Of a DNA stretch of 64,000 nt, positions 43,190 to 51,502 are shown one piece after another. How positions within the stretch are numbered: the stretch's first letter is position 1; each line of letters starts with the position of its first letter. Source of the DNA: Betaproteobacteria bacterium Ga0077527 (GTDB lineage: Bacteria > Pseudomonadota > Gammaproteobacteria > Burkholderiales > SG8-41); assembly GCA_001464815.1 (NCBI GenBank), contig LNDW01000017.1:122126-186125 (forward strand), read 5' to 3'. The notes beneath the pieces were generated by a model, which saw only the letters and a list, made by a program, of their open reading frames with translations, had not been told where the DNA came from and made no database searches. Position numbers and translations under genes: made by a program.

Positions 43190-44272
43190 TTATCGGGCGA
43201 CCCGCACAGGCAGGCCGCTCTTCAGTGATTCCTCCATCGCCAGCGTCACCGCCAGGGTCTGTCGCGCCTCGCCGGGCGCCGCATGCAGCGCCGGCGTGCC
43301 CGCGGTGAGGTGGTCGAGCCAGGCCCGGGTCTCGGTAGCCACCGGGCCCCAGAATTCATCCATCGCCCAGTCGCCGGGCGTGCCGCTGCCGAGGAAGGCC
43401 ATGTTGACCTCGTGGCCGGGAATATAAACATGGCCCACGCCATGCTCGCTGTAGAGCATGCGGTCGGCGTGGTCATCGTCGAGCAGCATCACGCCATCAG
43501 GGCCAAGCAGCTCCACCCGCGCGGCATGGCCCAGCACCGGGAATCCCTTGGGCAGCGCATAGCTCACGCTCATCGCGATCACCGCACCGTCGGCGCAGGT
43601 CAGGATGGCGTGGGCGAGATCGGTGGTGTTGTGGCCGGAATCGCGCAGCACGCCGCGCTTGCCGCGTGCCACCACCTCGACCACCGGGTTGTCCGCGAAA
43701 AACCAGCCCATCAGGTCGATGTAATAGGTCAGGCCCGAGGTCGGGCTGTTTTCCGGGAGGCGCGACAGCGTCTGCATCGCCTGCGAGCGGGTGTTGAACA
43801 GGCGCACCATCGCACCGGTAAGGCTGCCGAGGCGTCCATGGCGCAGCTGCTCCTTCGCGATCATGTAGCGCTTCTTGAAGCGGCGGCTGAAGCCGACATG
43901 CAGGCTAGCGCCGCGGCCGGCGTGTTGCACAGCGGCCGCGCACAGGCGGTCGGCGTCGGCCAGCGTGAGGGCCAGCGGCTTTTCCACCAGCACCTTCTTG
44001 CCCAGTTCGAGGGCCTGCAGCACCGGCTCGACATGTTCGAGCTCGATCGTGGACACCACCACGGCGCCGACTTCGGGCCGCGACATGATCTCCATATTGC
44101 CGGCGGACCAGCACTGCGCACCGGCACGTGCGGCGAGTTTCTCCGCCTTTGCCGGATCACGGTCGGAAACAGCGAGGAAACTCACCGCCGGATGACGGGC
44201 CGCCATCAGCGCGCGCAGCGTGCCGATGCGCCCGCAGCCGACCACGGCAACTCCGATACTTTGATGACGCAT
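43190..44272 (-). CDS. Gfo/Idh/MocA family oxidoreductase
   Basis: A 360-residue NAD(P)-dependent oxidoreductase. Rossmann motif VAVVGCGRIGTLRALMA (residues 8-24), then KKVLVEKPLALTLADA with the conserved Glu-Lys-Pro, and the C-terminal sheet with GLTYYIDLMGWFF carrying Asp. ATG at 44272 has GAGGAG upstream. It acts on cyclic polyols, sugars or similar. It lies between the molybdopterin subunit gene and a Bug gene, 11 bp from the former. Confidence 0.9.
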   Translation of the reverse strand: MRHQSIGVAVVGCGRIGTLRALMAARHPAVSFLAVSDRDPAKAEKLAARAGAQCWSAGNMEIMSRPEVGAVVVSTIELEHVEPVLQALELGKKVLVEKPLALTLADADRLCAAAVQHAGRGASLHVGFSRRFKKRYMIAKEQLRHGRLGSLTGAMVRLFNTRSQAMQTLSRLPENSPTSGLTYYIDLMGWFFADNPVVEVVARGKRGVLRDSGHNTTDLAHAILTCADGAVIAMSVSYALPKGFPVLGHAARVELLGPDGVMLLDDDHADRMLYSEHGVGHVYIPGHEVNMAFLGSGTPGDWAMDEFWGPVATETRAWLDHLTAGTPALHAAPGEARQTLAVTLAMEESLKSGLPVRVAR

Positions 44273-44283
44273 GGCGGTTCTCC

Positions 44284-46443
44284 TCAGGCGCTCAGCGCCG
44301 CGACGATGCGGTCGCGGGTGAACGGCATGTCGCGCAGCCGCGCGCCCAGCGCGTTGTGAATGGCGTTGCCGATGGCTGCAGCCACCGGACCCTGCGTGCC
44401 CTCGCCCGCGCCCACCGGCGGCGCCTCGGGCCGGTTGATCAGCGCGACCTCGATCTCCGGCACTTCGGTGAAGCGCAGTATCGGGTAGTCGTCCCAACTG
44501 CGCGTGGTGATGGTGGTCCTGTCGAAATCGACGCGCTCCTTCAGCGCCATGCTGGCGCTCTGGATCATGCCGCCCTCGATCTGGTTGAGCACGCCATCGG
44601 GGTTGATCGCCTGACCGACATCCACGGCGCCCCAGAGCTTCGTCACCCGCACCTCCTCCTCGACCCTGACCTCGGCGATCACCGCGATGTACGCTGCGAG
44701 ATTCTTGTAGCGCGCGAAGCCGATGCCGCGGCCGCGTTCGCCGTCGCCCTGCTCGCCGGCCCGCCATTGCGCCATCTGCACGACCTTCTCGATCACCGCC
44801 TTCGCCCGCGCATCCTTCAGGTGGCGCAGGCGGAATTCGACCGGATCGGCGCCGGCGGCCTGCGCCAGTTCATCCATGAAGCACTCGATGGCGAAGGCGT
44901 TGGCAAAGCCGCCCAGCGCGCGCAGCGCGGAGGCACGGATCGGCGAACGGCGGATCAGGTGGTTGGTGACCCTCTGGTTGGGAAAGTCATACAAGGGGAT
45001 CGCGTTGCGGTGGCTGCCGCCGCCGGGCAGCGGCGGGTTGCCCGGCTTCGCCGCGGGCAGCGGTTTCTCCAGGTGCCAGGCCGCGAGCAGGTTGACGCCG
45101 CCCTTGCCGCCGGGCCGCGTGCTGTGGGCATGGCTCCACAGTTCATGGCCCCAGTTGACGATGTTGCCATGCGCATCGAGTGCGGCGTTCATGCGCATCA
45201 CCATCGGCGAGCTGAAAGGCTCCCAGCCGAATTCGTCCTCGCGCATCCACTGCACGCGCACCGGCCGGCCCGGCACCGCGCGCGCGAGCAGCACCGCATC
45301 CATCGCCACGTCGTCGGCGGCGTTGTGGCCGTAGCAGCCGGCGCCCTCGGCGTGAGTGACGATGATGTCGGGCTCGGGCAGGCCCAGCGCCTGCGCGAGA
45401 TCGCCGCGCAGCGGGTAGATGCCCTGGCTGTGGGTCCACACCCTGACTTTCGGTTGGTCATGGCCGCCTTCCCACTGCGCGATGGCACAGGACGGTGCGA
45501 GCGAGGCGTGCGCGATATAGGGCTTGGTGTATTCGGCGCTTAGTTGCTTTGCACCGGCGGTTTCCGGCTCATTTTCAGGATTACCCTTGTTGCTGATGAC
45601 TTCGGTCTCGGCCTCGGCCTGCAATGTCAGCAGCTGGCGCGGATCGTTGGCCGGCAGCTCCGGCCCCGGTATCCACTGTGCCAGCCGCGCGAGGCGCCGC
45701 TCGGCGCGGATCGCCTGCTCCTCGCGTTCGGCCACCACACCGAGGAAACTGCCGTCGCGCACCACGGCGACCACGCCTGGCATCTGCTCGACTTCTTTCA
45801 GGTCGATCGCCTTCAGCGTGGCGCCGGGTCCGGCGGGACGGCAGACACGGCCGTGCAGCGTGCCCGGCAGGTTCATGTCCTGCAGGAAGGCGGGTTTGCC
45901 GGTGACCTTGCCCGGAATGTCGACACGCTCCAGCGAAGTGCCGACCACGACATGCTCCTGCGGCAGCTTGGCCGTGGCGTCGAAACCCGCCTCGCGCGCG
46001 AGCAGGTCCGGGGTCGCCAGCTCCCAGTAGGTCACCGAACCGCCGCCGCGCGCGCTGATCACGCCATCCTGCACGCTCAGGCTTTCGAGGGTGACGCCGA
46101 GTTTCTGCGCGGCGCGCGCGAGCAGCAGGTCGCGCGCCTCGGCCGCGGCGTGGCGCAGCGCCAGTCCGCTTTCCTGGATCGAACGGCTGCCCGAGGTGAT
46201 GCCTTCGTCGGGACTGAATGCGGTGGACGCGGGTTTGAGGCGGATGCGCGACACGTCGATGTCGAGTTCTTCCGCGGTCATCTGGATCAGCGCGGTGAGG
46301 ATGCCCTGGCCGATTTCGACCTTGCCGGTGATCAGCGTCACCGTGCCGTCGGCATTGATCGACAGCCAGCGGTCAAGGCGGCGGTTGGTGTCGAGGCTGC
46401 CTGGCAGTTTGCGTGCGGGTGCGGTGTTGTTGGCTTGCGCCAT
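44284..46443 (-). CDS. Molybdenum hydroxylase, molybdopterin-binding subunit (IorB-like)
   Basis: A 719-residue xanthine-dehydrogenase-family large subunit, closest in layout to isoquinoline 1-oxidoreductase beta and nicotinate dehydrogenase B. TGKVEIGQGILTALIQM is the N-terminal motif; GGGSHRNAIPLYDFPN and SALRALGGFANAFAIE contact the cofactor. The catalytic Glu is in VGAGEGTQGPVAAAIG. It hydroxylates an aromatic N-heterocycle or aldehyde with water as oxygen source. No TAT signal is visible. It lies 2 bp after the 2Fe-2S gene. No FAD subunit gene is present, as in the two-subunit Ior type. Confidence 0.9.
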   Translation of the reverse strand: MAQANNTAPARKLPGSLDTNRRLDRWLSINADGTVTLITGKVEIGQGILTALIQMTAEELDIDVSRIRLKPASTAFSPDEGITSGSRSIQESGLALRHAAAEARDLLLARAAQKLGVTLESLSVQDGVISARGGGSVTYWELATPDLLAREAGFDATAKLPQEHVVVGTSLERVDIPGKVTGKPAFLQDMNLPGTLHGRVCRPAGPGATLKAIDLKEVEQMPGVVAVVRDGSFLGVVAEREEQAIRAERRLARLAQWIPGPELPANDPRQLLTLQAEAETEVISNKGNPENEPETAGAKQLSAEYTKPYIAHASLAPSCAIAQWEGGHDQPKVRVWTHSQGIYPLRGDLAQALGLPEPDIIVTHAEGAGCYGHNAADDVAMDAVLLARAVPGRPVRVQWMREDEFGWEPFSSPMVMRMNAALDAHGNIVNWGHELWSHAHSTRPGGKGGVNLLAAWHLEKPLPAAKPGNPPLPGGGSHRNAIPLYDFPNQRVTNHLIRRSPIRASALRALGGFANAFAIECFMDELAQAAGADPVEFRLRHLKDARAKAVIEKVVQMAQWRAGEQGDGERGRGIGFARYKNLAAYIAVIAEVRVEEEVRVTKLWGAVDVGQAINPDGVLNQIEGGMIQSASMALKERVDFDRTTITTRSWDDYPILRFTEVPEIEVALINRPEAPPVGAGEGTQGPVAAAIGNAIHNALGARLRDMPFTRDRIVAALSA

Positions 46444-46445
46444 GG

Positions 46446-46913
46446 TCAGCCCCCCTTCATTTCTTTGGCCGCGCGCTTCACCGCGCGCAGGATGCGGCTG
46501 TGGGTGCCGCAGCGGCAGAGGTTGCGCTCGAGGGCTGCGCGGATCTCGGCATCCGATGGATCCTGGTTGACATCAAGCAGCGCTTTCGCCGCCATCAGGA
46601 TGCCGCTGGCGCAGTAACCGCATTGCGCAGCCTGCTCGGCGATGAAGGCTTTTTGCAGTGGATGCAGGGCTGCGTCGGAAGCCAGCGCCTCGACGGTGGT
46701 GATTTTTTTGCCCAGCACCGATGACAGCGGCACATCGCAGGACTGCACGGGCCGGCCGTCGATGATCACGGTGCAGGCACCGCACTGCGCGAGGCCGCAA
46801 CCGTAACGGGTACCAACGAGTCCGAGATCGTTGCGCAGGGCGTAGAGCAGTGGGGTTTCCGCGTCGGCCCTCACCTCACGCGGTTCGCCGTTTACGGTAA
46901 TCGTCAGGGGCAT
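46446..46913 (-). CDS. Molybdenum hydroxylase 2Fe-2S subunit (IorA-like)
   Basis: A 155-residue electron-transfer subunit with two 2Fe-2S clusters. The plant-type cluster uses Cys39, Cys44, Cys47 and Cys59 (YGCGLAQCGACTV ... QSC). The second uses Cys98, Cys101, Cys133 and Cys135 (CGYCASG, LCRCG). Length is standard for IorA. ATG at 46913. It passes electrons from the molybdopterin subunit to a cytochrome or other acceptor. It is the first gene of the cluster. Confidence 0.93.
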   Translation of the reverse strand: MPLTITVNGEPREVRADAETPLLYALRNDLGLVGTRYGCGLAQCGACTVIIDGRPVQSCDVPLSSVLGKKITTVEALASDAALHPLQKAFIAEQAAQCGYCASGILMAAKALLDVNQDPSDAEIRAALERNLCRCGTHSRILRAVKRAAKEMKGG

Positions 46914-46945
46914 AAGATTTGCTCAATCAGGACTATAAATTATTC

Positions 46946-46962
46946 AATTAAAACAATTAGTT
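46946..46962 (+). repeat. Dispersed AT-rich 17-mer, copy 8
   Basis: AATTAAAACAATTAGTT, plus orientation, 32 bp upstream of the 2Fe-2S gene's start codon, in its promoter region. Confidence 0.55.
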
Positions 46963-46999
46963 ATGAAAAATCCGCCTTGCCGCCGGCAATGACCAGGCC

Positions 47000-47005
47000 T
47001 ATACT
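47000..47005 (+). promoter_or_regulatory. -10-like box upstream of the DUF465 gene
   Basis: TATACT 39 bp before the ATG at 47045. No clear -35 box. Confidence 0.35.
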
Positions 47006-47044
47006 GCGCATCCCCTGCACTTAATCCTTCATCACGACCATCGC

Positions 47045-47254
47045 ATGCTCAATTCCGAGGACATCGCCGCGATCGAAGCCCGCCTGGCCGAGCTGAAGCT
47101 CGAACATCGCGACCTCGACGACGTGATCCAGCGCCTCACGGATACACCGGTGCAGGACCAGCTGCAGATGCAGCGGCTGAAAAAACGCAAGCTGCTGGTC
47201 AAGGATCAGATTTCGATGCTTGAGCGGCAACTCACGCCGGACATCCTCGCTTAG
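47045..47254 (+). CDS. DUF465 (YdcH-like) family protein
   Basis: A 69-residue coiled-coil protein: IEARLAELKLEHRDLDDVIQ, then LQMQRLKKRKLLVKDQISML. Both the pattern and the length are those of DUF465/YdcH. ATG at 47045. Its last four bases overlap the end of the dsbB gene on the other strand. The function of the family is not established. Confidence 0.88.
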   Translation: MLNSEDIAAIEARLAELKLEHRDLDDVIQRLTDTPVQDQLQMQRLKKRKLLVKDQISMLERQLTPDILA

Positions 47255-47748
47255 CCAGACCTCCCCGCGCGCCAGATCAGCCACAGCGCGTAAATCCCAA
47301 GCAGCACGAACCAGGCAAAAGCCCAGCCCGGTATCGTCAGGCCGAGGAAACTCCAGTCCACGCTGGCGCACTCACCCGAACCCGACAGCACTTTTTCGAT
47401 CATCCGTTGCAGCGGGAACTGTTCAAGCATGTATTGCAGGCCCGGACCGCAGGCCGGCACCTGGTCGGGCGGCAGGCTCTGCAGCCAGACATGGCGTCCG
47501 GCGACACCGGCACCCACCGCGGCGGCAATCACGCCGAGTACGCCATAAACGATGGCGCCGCGGCGTCGCGGGCCATGCAGCGCGGCGGTCATGAAAACCA
47601 GGCCGAGTGCGATGAAGGCAATCCGCTGGAACACACACAGCGGACAGGGCTCCAGGCCGTCAACATGCTGCAGCCATAGTCCGTAACCAAGCAGCGCGGT
47701 GCAGGCCACCGCACCTGCAAGATAGAGCAATCTGATATTGATGGTCAT
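47251..47748 (-). CDS. dsbB: Disulfide bond formation protein B
   Basis: A 165-residue inner-membrane protein with four helices. Catalytic cysteine pairs are Cys35/Cys38 in EPCPLCVFQR and Cys100/Cys127 in the second periplasmic loop, as in E. coli DsbB. It reoxidises DsbA using quinone. ATG at 47748. It follows the DUF6644-like membrane gene by 12 bp. Length fits the betaproteobacterial type. Confidence 0.93.
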   Translation of the reverse strand: MTINIRLLYLAGAVACTALLGYGLWLQHVDGLEPCPLCVFQRIAFIALGLVFMTAALHGPRRRGAIVYGVLGVIAAAVGAGVAGRHVWLQSLPPDQVPACGPGLQYMLEQFPLQRMIEKVLSGSGECASVDWSFLGLTIPGWAFAWFVLLGIYALWLIWRAGRSG

Positions 47749-47760
47749 GAGTTTGAGGGT

Positions 47761-48252
47761 TCAGACATAAGCGAGCAGCCGCCCGCAGGCCAGGATGGCA
47801 ATCCAGAGCAGCAGCGAAAGCGCGGCATGTATCTTTGCCGCCGCCGGCACCGCAGCATTGGCATCCCAGGACGCCGCGCCGCGAAACACGCCGGCATGAA
47901 ACAGCGCGGCATTGAGCCCCGCCGCCATCAGCAGCGCCATCTTGGTGATGAAAGCCGGATTGGACACAAAATCACCGGCGTGGGTGATGAACATCAGCAA
48001 TCCCGAAGGCACGATCAGCAGTAGTGCGCCAGTGCTCCACGGCAGCACATGCGCGGCCAGCGCGCGCACCGGCAGTGTTTTCGACAGGCCGAGCAGGCGC
48101 AGATCAAGCACCGCGATGGAGCCGACCAGCAGCACAAAGCCGACGATATGAAAGATTTCCACCAGCGGATACAGCCAGAGGTCCTCGCGCATTGCAACCG
48201 CCAGCGGCAGACGCTCGATCGCGGCGAGAGGTGATGTCGGGTCGGAAGTCAA
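47761..48252 (-). CDS. DUF6644-like membrane protein
   Basis: A 163-residue protein with four helices. REDLWLYPLVEIFHIVGFVL followed by GSIAVLDLRLLGL is characteristic of a widespread uncharacterised family (DUF6644). TTG at 48252 is the proposed start because relatives carry the PLAVAMRE segment; a later ATG at 48192 is possible but would cut it. The His in the first helix could bind heme or metal; unknown. It lies between dsbB and the palindromic repeat. Confidence 0.72.
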   Translation of the reverse strand: MTSDPTSPLAAIERLPLAVAMREDLWLYPLVEIFHIVGFVLLVGSIAVLDLRLLGLSKTLPVRALAAHVLPWSTGALLLIVPSGLLMFITHAGDFVSNPAFITKMALLMAAGLNAALFHAGVFRGAASWDANAAVPAAAKIHAALSLLLWIAILACGRLLAYV

Positions 48253-48272
48253 AGAAAAACCTTAAAACCTTT

Positions 48273-48402
48273 AGCCACAGAGGTCACAGAGAACACAGAG
48301 AAAAACCATCGGGTCATGAACTGCACGCTCGAATATGAAGGGTTTGAAGTTCTCTGTGCTCTCTGTGCACCCCTCAAGGGGGTATCGAGAACCTCTGTGG
48401 CT
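48273..48402. repeat. Long palindromic intergenic element, copy D (interrupted)
   Basis: The left arm is AGCCACAGAGGTCACAGAGA. The right arm (CTCTGTGCTCTCTGTG ... CCTCTGTGGCT) is split by about 24 unrelated bases at ~48369-48391. It lies between the DUF6152 and DUF6644-like genes. Confidence 0.88.
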
Positions 48403-48419
48403 TGATTTTGATTTTTATC

Positions 48420-48785
48420 TCAACGCAACTCGATCGTACGCTCACCGACGATGATGCGCTCGGCCCGCATTTCGTCGGGCTTCGCGCGGTTGGCGTATCC
48501 GACGACGGTGACGGTAGCGCCTTTTTTCAGGTCGGCGGGCGGCAGGCCGCGTGCGCTCATGCGCGAGGGTGGCGCGAGCACGGCGTGCCAGGTCTTGCCC
48601 GGCGTCACCAGGCGGATGTGGCCGTGCGGATGCTCGTAGCCGGATTCGGCGATGGTTCCGGTGAGCCTCAGCTCCTTGGCGACATCGTATTCAGACCAGC
48701 CATGGTGGGCGGCGGCGGGCAGCACCAGCGAAACCAGAGTGATCATGGCAGCGGTCGCGGCGGACTTTGTGATGGATTTTTTCAC
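48420..48785 (-). CDS. DUF6152 family secreted protein
   Basis: A 121-residue protein with a signal peptide (cleavage near LPAAAHH). The mature part begins HHGWSEYDVAKELRLTGTI and ends with VTVVGYANR, matching DUF6152. GTG at 48785 has GGAG six bases upstream and the MKKS start fits a signal peptide. It is the first gene of a unit with the DUF6644-like gene; both families commonly adjoin in betaproteobacteria. Function unknown. Confidence 0.83.
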   Translation of the reverse strand: MKKSITKSAATAAMITLVSLVLPAAAHHGWSEYDVAKELRLTGTIAESGYEHPHGHIRLVTPGKTWHAVLAPPSRMSARGLPPADLKKGATVTVVGYANRAKPDEMRAERIIVGERTIELR

Positions 48786-48843
48786 GGGTTTCTCCTGGTT
48801 CGCCCTTGCAGCGCAGCGGCTGCTGCCGGCGGGCGCGTTACTT

Positions 48844-48849
48844 TATACT
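48844..48849 (+). promoter_or_regulatory. -10-like box upstream of arfB
   Basis: TATACT 10 bp before the ATG at 48859. No clear -35. Confidence 0.35.
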
Positions 48850-48858
48850 CAATCCAAT

Positions 48859-49272
48859 ATGCGAGTCACGCGCACCATCATCATCGATGAAACCGAATTG
48901 GTTGAGCGCTTCATTCACGCCTCCGGCCCCGGTGGCCAGAACGTGAACAAGGTCGCCACCGCGGTTGAATTGCGCTTTGACGTGCTGCGCTCCAGCGCAT
49001 TGTCCGGCAGCGTGCGCGACCGGCTGTTTGCGCTGGCCGGCAAAAAAATCTCCGGTGACGGCGTGCTGGTGATCGCCGCGCAGCGCTTTCGCAGCCAGGC
49101 TCGCAACCGTGCCGACGCACGTGAGCGGCTCGCCGGGCTGATCCGTGCCGCGGCAACGCCGCCAAAAACGCGGCTGGCCACCAAACCGACGCGGGCTTCG
49201 AAGCGGCGTCGGCTGGATGACAAGCGACGCCGCAGCGACCTCAAGCGGGTGCGCCGGGGGAACGATGATTAA
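48859..49272 (+). CDS. arfB: Alternative ribosome-rescue factor ArfB (YaeJ)
   Basis: A 137-residue peptidyl-tRNA hydrolase that rescues ribosomes stalled without a stop codon. The class I release-factor GGQ motif is at residues 25-27 (ASGPGGQNVNKV), and the protein ends in the basic tail (ASKRRRLDDKRRRSDLKRVR) that enters the empty mRNA channel. ATG at 48859 is at the family-typical distance from GGQ. Single gene, divergent from the DUF6152 gene. Confidence 0.92.
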   Translation: MRVTRTIIIDETELVERFIHASGPGGQNVNKVATAVELRFDVLRSSALSGSVRDRLFALAGKKISGDGVLVIAAQRFRSQARNRADARERLAGLIRAAATPPKTRLATKPTRASKRRRLDDKRRRSDLKRVRRGNDD

Positions 49273-49275
49273 TTT

Positions 49276-49292
49276 AATAAAATCAATGACTT
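49276..49292 (+). repeat. Dispersed AT-rich 17-mer, copy 9
   Basis: AATAAAATCAATGACTT, plus orientation, beginning 4 bp after the arfB stop codon; a perfect match to consensus. Confidence 0.68.
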
Positions 49293-49487
49293 GAAATTAA
49301 TGTGCGGCCGGACAGGCAAACCCTTGGTGACTCGCTGTTACACTGAGCCCACGCAATCAGGCCACGCCGGAATAAATCCGTGCACCACGGCGTTCACCTG
49401 ATGTCCTGTCAAATGGACACCGGCGGGTTGCGACGGCTACCTCGAACAATTTACAACACACCTCAACAACAGACGGGAGACTGTTTC

Positions 49488-49946
49488 ATGAAGCATGCAC
49501 TGATCGCAGCACTGATTGCCACCTCCACCCTGCTCGCCAGCGGCAGCGTATTGGCCCAGGTCAAACCGGAAGACGTGATCAAGTACCGCAAGAGCGTCTA
49601 CACCGTTGCCGCCTGGCACATGCGCCCCCTCGGCGCGATGGTCAAAGGCCAGATGCCCTTTGATCAGGCGGTCTTCCTGAAAAATGCCGAGATGGTCGCC
49701 GACATCGCTTCGGTCGCTCCCGAAGCCTTTGCACCCGGTTCGGACAAGGGTGCGGAAACCCGCGCCAAGCCGGAAATCTGGAGCGACGCCGCCGGTTTCA
49801 AGAAAGTCATGGACAATTTCCAGGCTGAAACCGCAAAGCTGGTGCAGGTCGCGCGTACGGCCAAGGATGTTGACGCAGTGCGCGGCCAGTTCAGCGCGGT
49901 GGCCAAGAGCTGCGGCGCCTGCCACGACAACTTCCGCACCAAGTAA
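49488..49946 (+). CDS. Cytochrome c'
   Basis: A 152-residue periplasmic four-helix heme protein. Signal peptide to residue ~23 (ASGSVLA), then KPEDVIKYRKSVYTVAAWHM and the C-terminal heme motif SCGACHDNFR (Cys142, Cys145, His146). It binds NO or CO and may protect against nitrosative stress. ATG at 49488 has GGGAGA upstream. It converges on a cytochrome b561 gene, a common pairing, across a shared bidirectional terminator. Confidence 0.93.
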   Translation: MKHALIAALIATSTLLASGSVLAQVKPEDVIKYRKSVYTVAAWHMRPLGAMVKGQMPFDQAVFLKNAEMVADIASVAPEAFAPGSDKGAETRAKPEIWSDAAGFKKVMDNFQAETAKLVQVARTAKDVDAVRGQFSAVAKSCGACHDNFRTK

Positions 49947-49962
49947 GCAGGCTTCAATGCCC

Positions 49963-49990
49963 AAAAAAACCGCCTCCGGGCGGTTTTTTT
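49963..49990. terminator. Bidirectional intrinsic terminator
   Basis: Seven A, stem CCGCC/GGCGG with a 4-base loop, seven T. It ends both the cytochrome c' gene (plus) and the cytochrome b561 gene (minus). Confidence 0.88.
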
Positions 49991-50018
49991 GCATCCGGCT
50001 TTTGCTTCCTGTGCCTCC

Positions 50019-50693
50019 CTAACGCGTCACCAAAAACCACACCGCGGCGGCGCACGCCGCCAGCAGCACCAGCGCCAGCCATGAACTCGCCATCCTCGCC
50101 GGAGTGGCGCCCGCCGGCAGTTGCTTGCGGCCGGTGAACATCGGCTTCACCAGGTTCTCGGACTTGTAGAGCAGGTAATAAAGCACTGCCGCAACGTGTA
50201 CGCCGATCAGCGCAAGCAGGATGTTGATGTTGTACTTGTGGATTGTGGTCAGCCAGTCGCTGAGTTCCTTGGTCACATGTTTGTAGAGCGGCCCCTCGTA
50301 GAGGATGTCGTCGTTGGAAAACAGGCCGGTGCCGGTCTGCACCAGCACACAAAGCAGGATCAGCACCACGCTGAGGCCGCCGAGCGGATTGTGACCGGCG
50401 AATTTCGCTGCGGTGCGCGAGGGCAGCGTGCGGATGTAACCGATCACCGCGCCCGGCCCGTATAGAAAATCGCCGAAGCGGGCGTGGGTGCTGCCGACAA
50501 AACCCCAGAGGATGCGGAACAGGATCAGCGCCAGCACCGCGTAGCCGGAATAGAAATGCCAGTCCATCCACTCCATCTCGCCGGACAGCCAGGAAAATCC
50601 GATCAGCAGCACCAGCAGCCAGTGGAACAGGCGCACCGGCAGATCCCACACCGGCGTTGCAATCTTGTTGGCGGATGAATCGGTCATCGTCAT
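50019..50693 (-). CDS. Cytochrome b561-type diheme membrane protein
   Basis: A 224-residue, four- to five-helix cytochrome b of the Ni-Fe-hydrogenase/b561 type. Heme-ligand His candidates are in VRLFHWLLVL, GHNPLGGLSVV and IHKYNINILLALIGVHVA. ATG at 50693. It moves electrons between quinol and periplasmic c-type cytochromes. It is first in a minus-strand trio only by position: it lies 7 bp downstream of the phosphodiesterase gene. Confidence 0.9.
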   Translation of the reverse strand: MTMTDSSANKIATPVWDLPVRLFHWLLVLLIGFSWLSGEMEWMDWHFYSGYAVLALILFRILWGFVGSTHARFGDFLYGPGAVIGYIRTLPSRTAAKFAGHNPLGGLSVVLILLCVLVQTGTGLFSNDDILYEGPLYKHVTKELSDWLTTIHKYNINILLALIGVHVAAVLYYLLYKSENLVKPMFTGRKQLPAGATPARMASSWLALVLLAACAAAVWFLVTR

Positions 50694-50700
50694 GCTCTCC

Positions 50701-51492
50701 TCAGGCAGTGGCCAGATGCGTCACCAGACTCCGGCCGTTCCAGTAATGTAATAGATACGACGGCGCCGCGTTCAGGTCGGGCTCGAAGCGGCCTCCGCCA
50801 AAACGCAGTTGCACCTGGAATGCCGTGCTCGGCGCCACCGCCACCGCGGCGCCCTGCCAGCGCGCCTGCAGCGGACGGTGCAGGTGCCCGCACAGCACCG
50901 CCTGCACCGCGGGCCTCGCCGCGATGATTTTGCCGAGGCGCTGCGCCGCCTGCGGCGCCAGCGCGATGCGGTCCATCACCGAGTAGCCGCTGGACACCGG
51001 CGGGTGGTGCAGCACCACCAGCGCCGGGATCGCCGGCACGGCATCCAGCGCCTGTTCCAGCCAGCCAAGTTGATCCTGATCAAGATCACCGTCATCCCGC
51101 CCCTCGACCAGGCTGTCGAGCATGACGATGCGCAGGCCCGGGAGATCCAGGGCATGGCAAATCGGCCCGTTATTGCCGATACCCGGATGGCCGGCAAACA
51201 CGGCGCGCAGCGCATCACGGCGGTCGTGGTTTCCGGCGAGCAGGTGATACGGCATCCGCAGCGGCGCCAGCAATTCGCGCAACGCCTCGTATTCGGCGCC
51301 CACGCCGTTGTCGGTGAGGTCTCCGCTGAGCAGCAACAGGTCGGGTACGCGGCGCAGGGCCTGCAGATGATCAATGCAGCGGCGCAGCCCTGCCGCACTG
51401 TCGATGCCGAAAGCGTTGCGGGCGCCCGATGCCGTGACATGAAGATCGGAAAACTGCGCGATCAGCAGCGCACCGTCCCCGCCTCCATTCAT
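50701..51492 (-). CDS. CpdA-like metallophosphoesterase (class III cyclic-nucleotide phosphodiesterase)
   Basis: A 263-residue calcineurin-fold phosphoesterase with every metal motif: FSDLH (residues 14-18), SGDLTDNG, GNHD, VVLHHPP and GHLHRP. Overall it is most like CpdA 3',5'-cAMP phosphodiesterases. ATG at 51492; GAGG nine bases upstream. It lies between the cytochrome b561 and Aas-like genes on the same strand (gaps 7 and 10 bp), so the three may share a transcript. Confidence 0.88.
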   Translation of the reverse strand: MNGGGDGALLIAQFSDLHVTASGARNAFGIDSAAGLRRCIDHLQALRRVPDLLLLSGDLTDNGVGAEYEALRELLAPLRMPYHLLAGNHDRRDALRAVFAGHPGIGNNGPICHALDLPGLRIVMLDSLVEGRDDGDLDQDQLGWLEQALDAVPAIPALVVLHHPPVSSGYSVMDRIALAPQAAQRLGKIIAARPAVQAVLCGHLHRPLQARWQGAAVAVAPSTAFQVQLRFGGGRFEPDLNAAPSYLLHYWNGRSLVTHLATA

Positions 51493-51502
51493 TGCGGCAA
51501 CC

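Noticed and set aside
16978..48402. CACAGAG repeats considered as a CRISPR array
   Set aside because: The units are paired inverted arms at distant loci, not direct repeats with regular spacers, and no cas genes are present.
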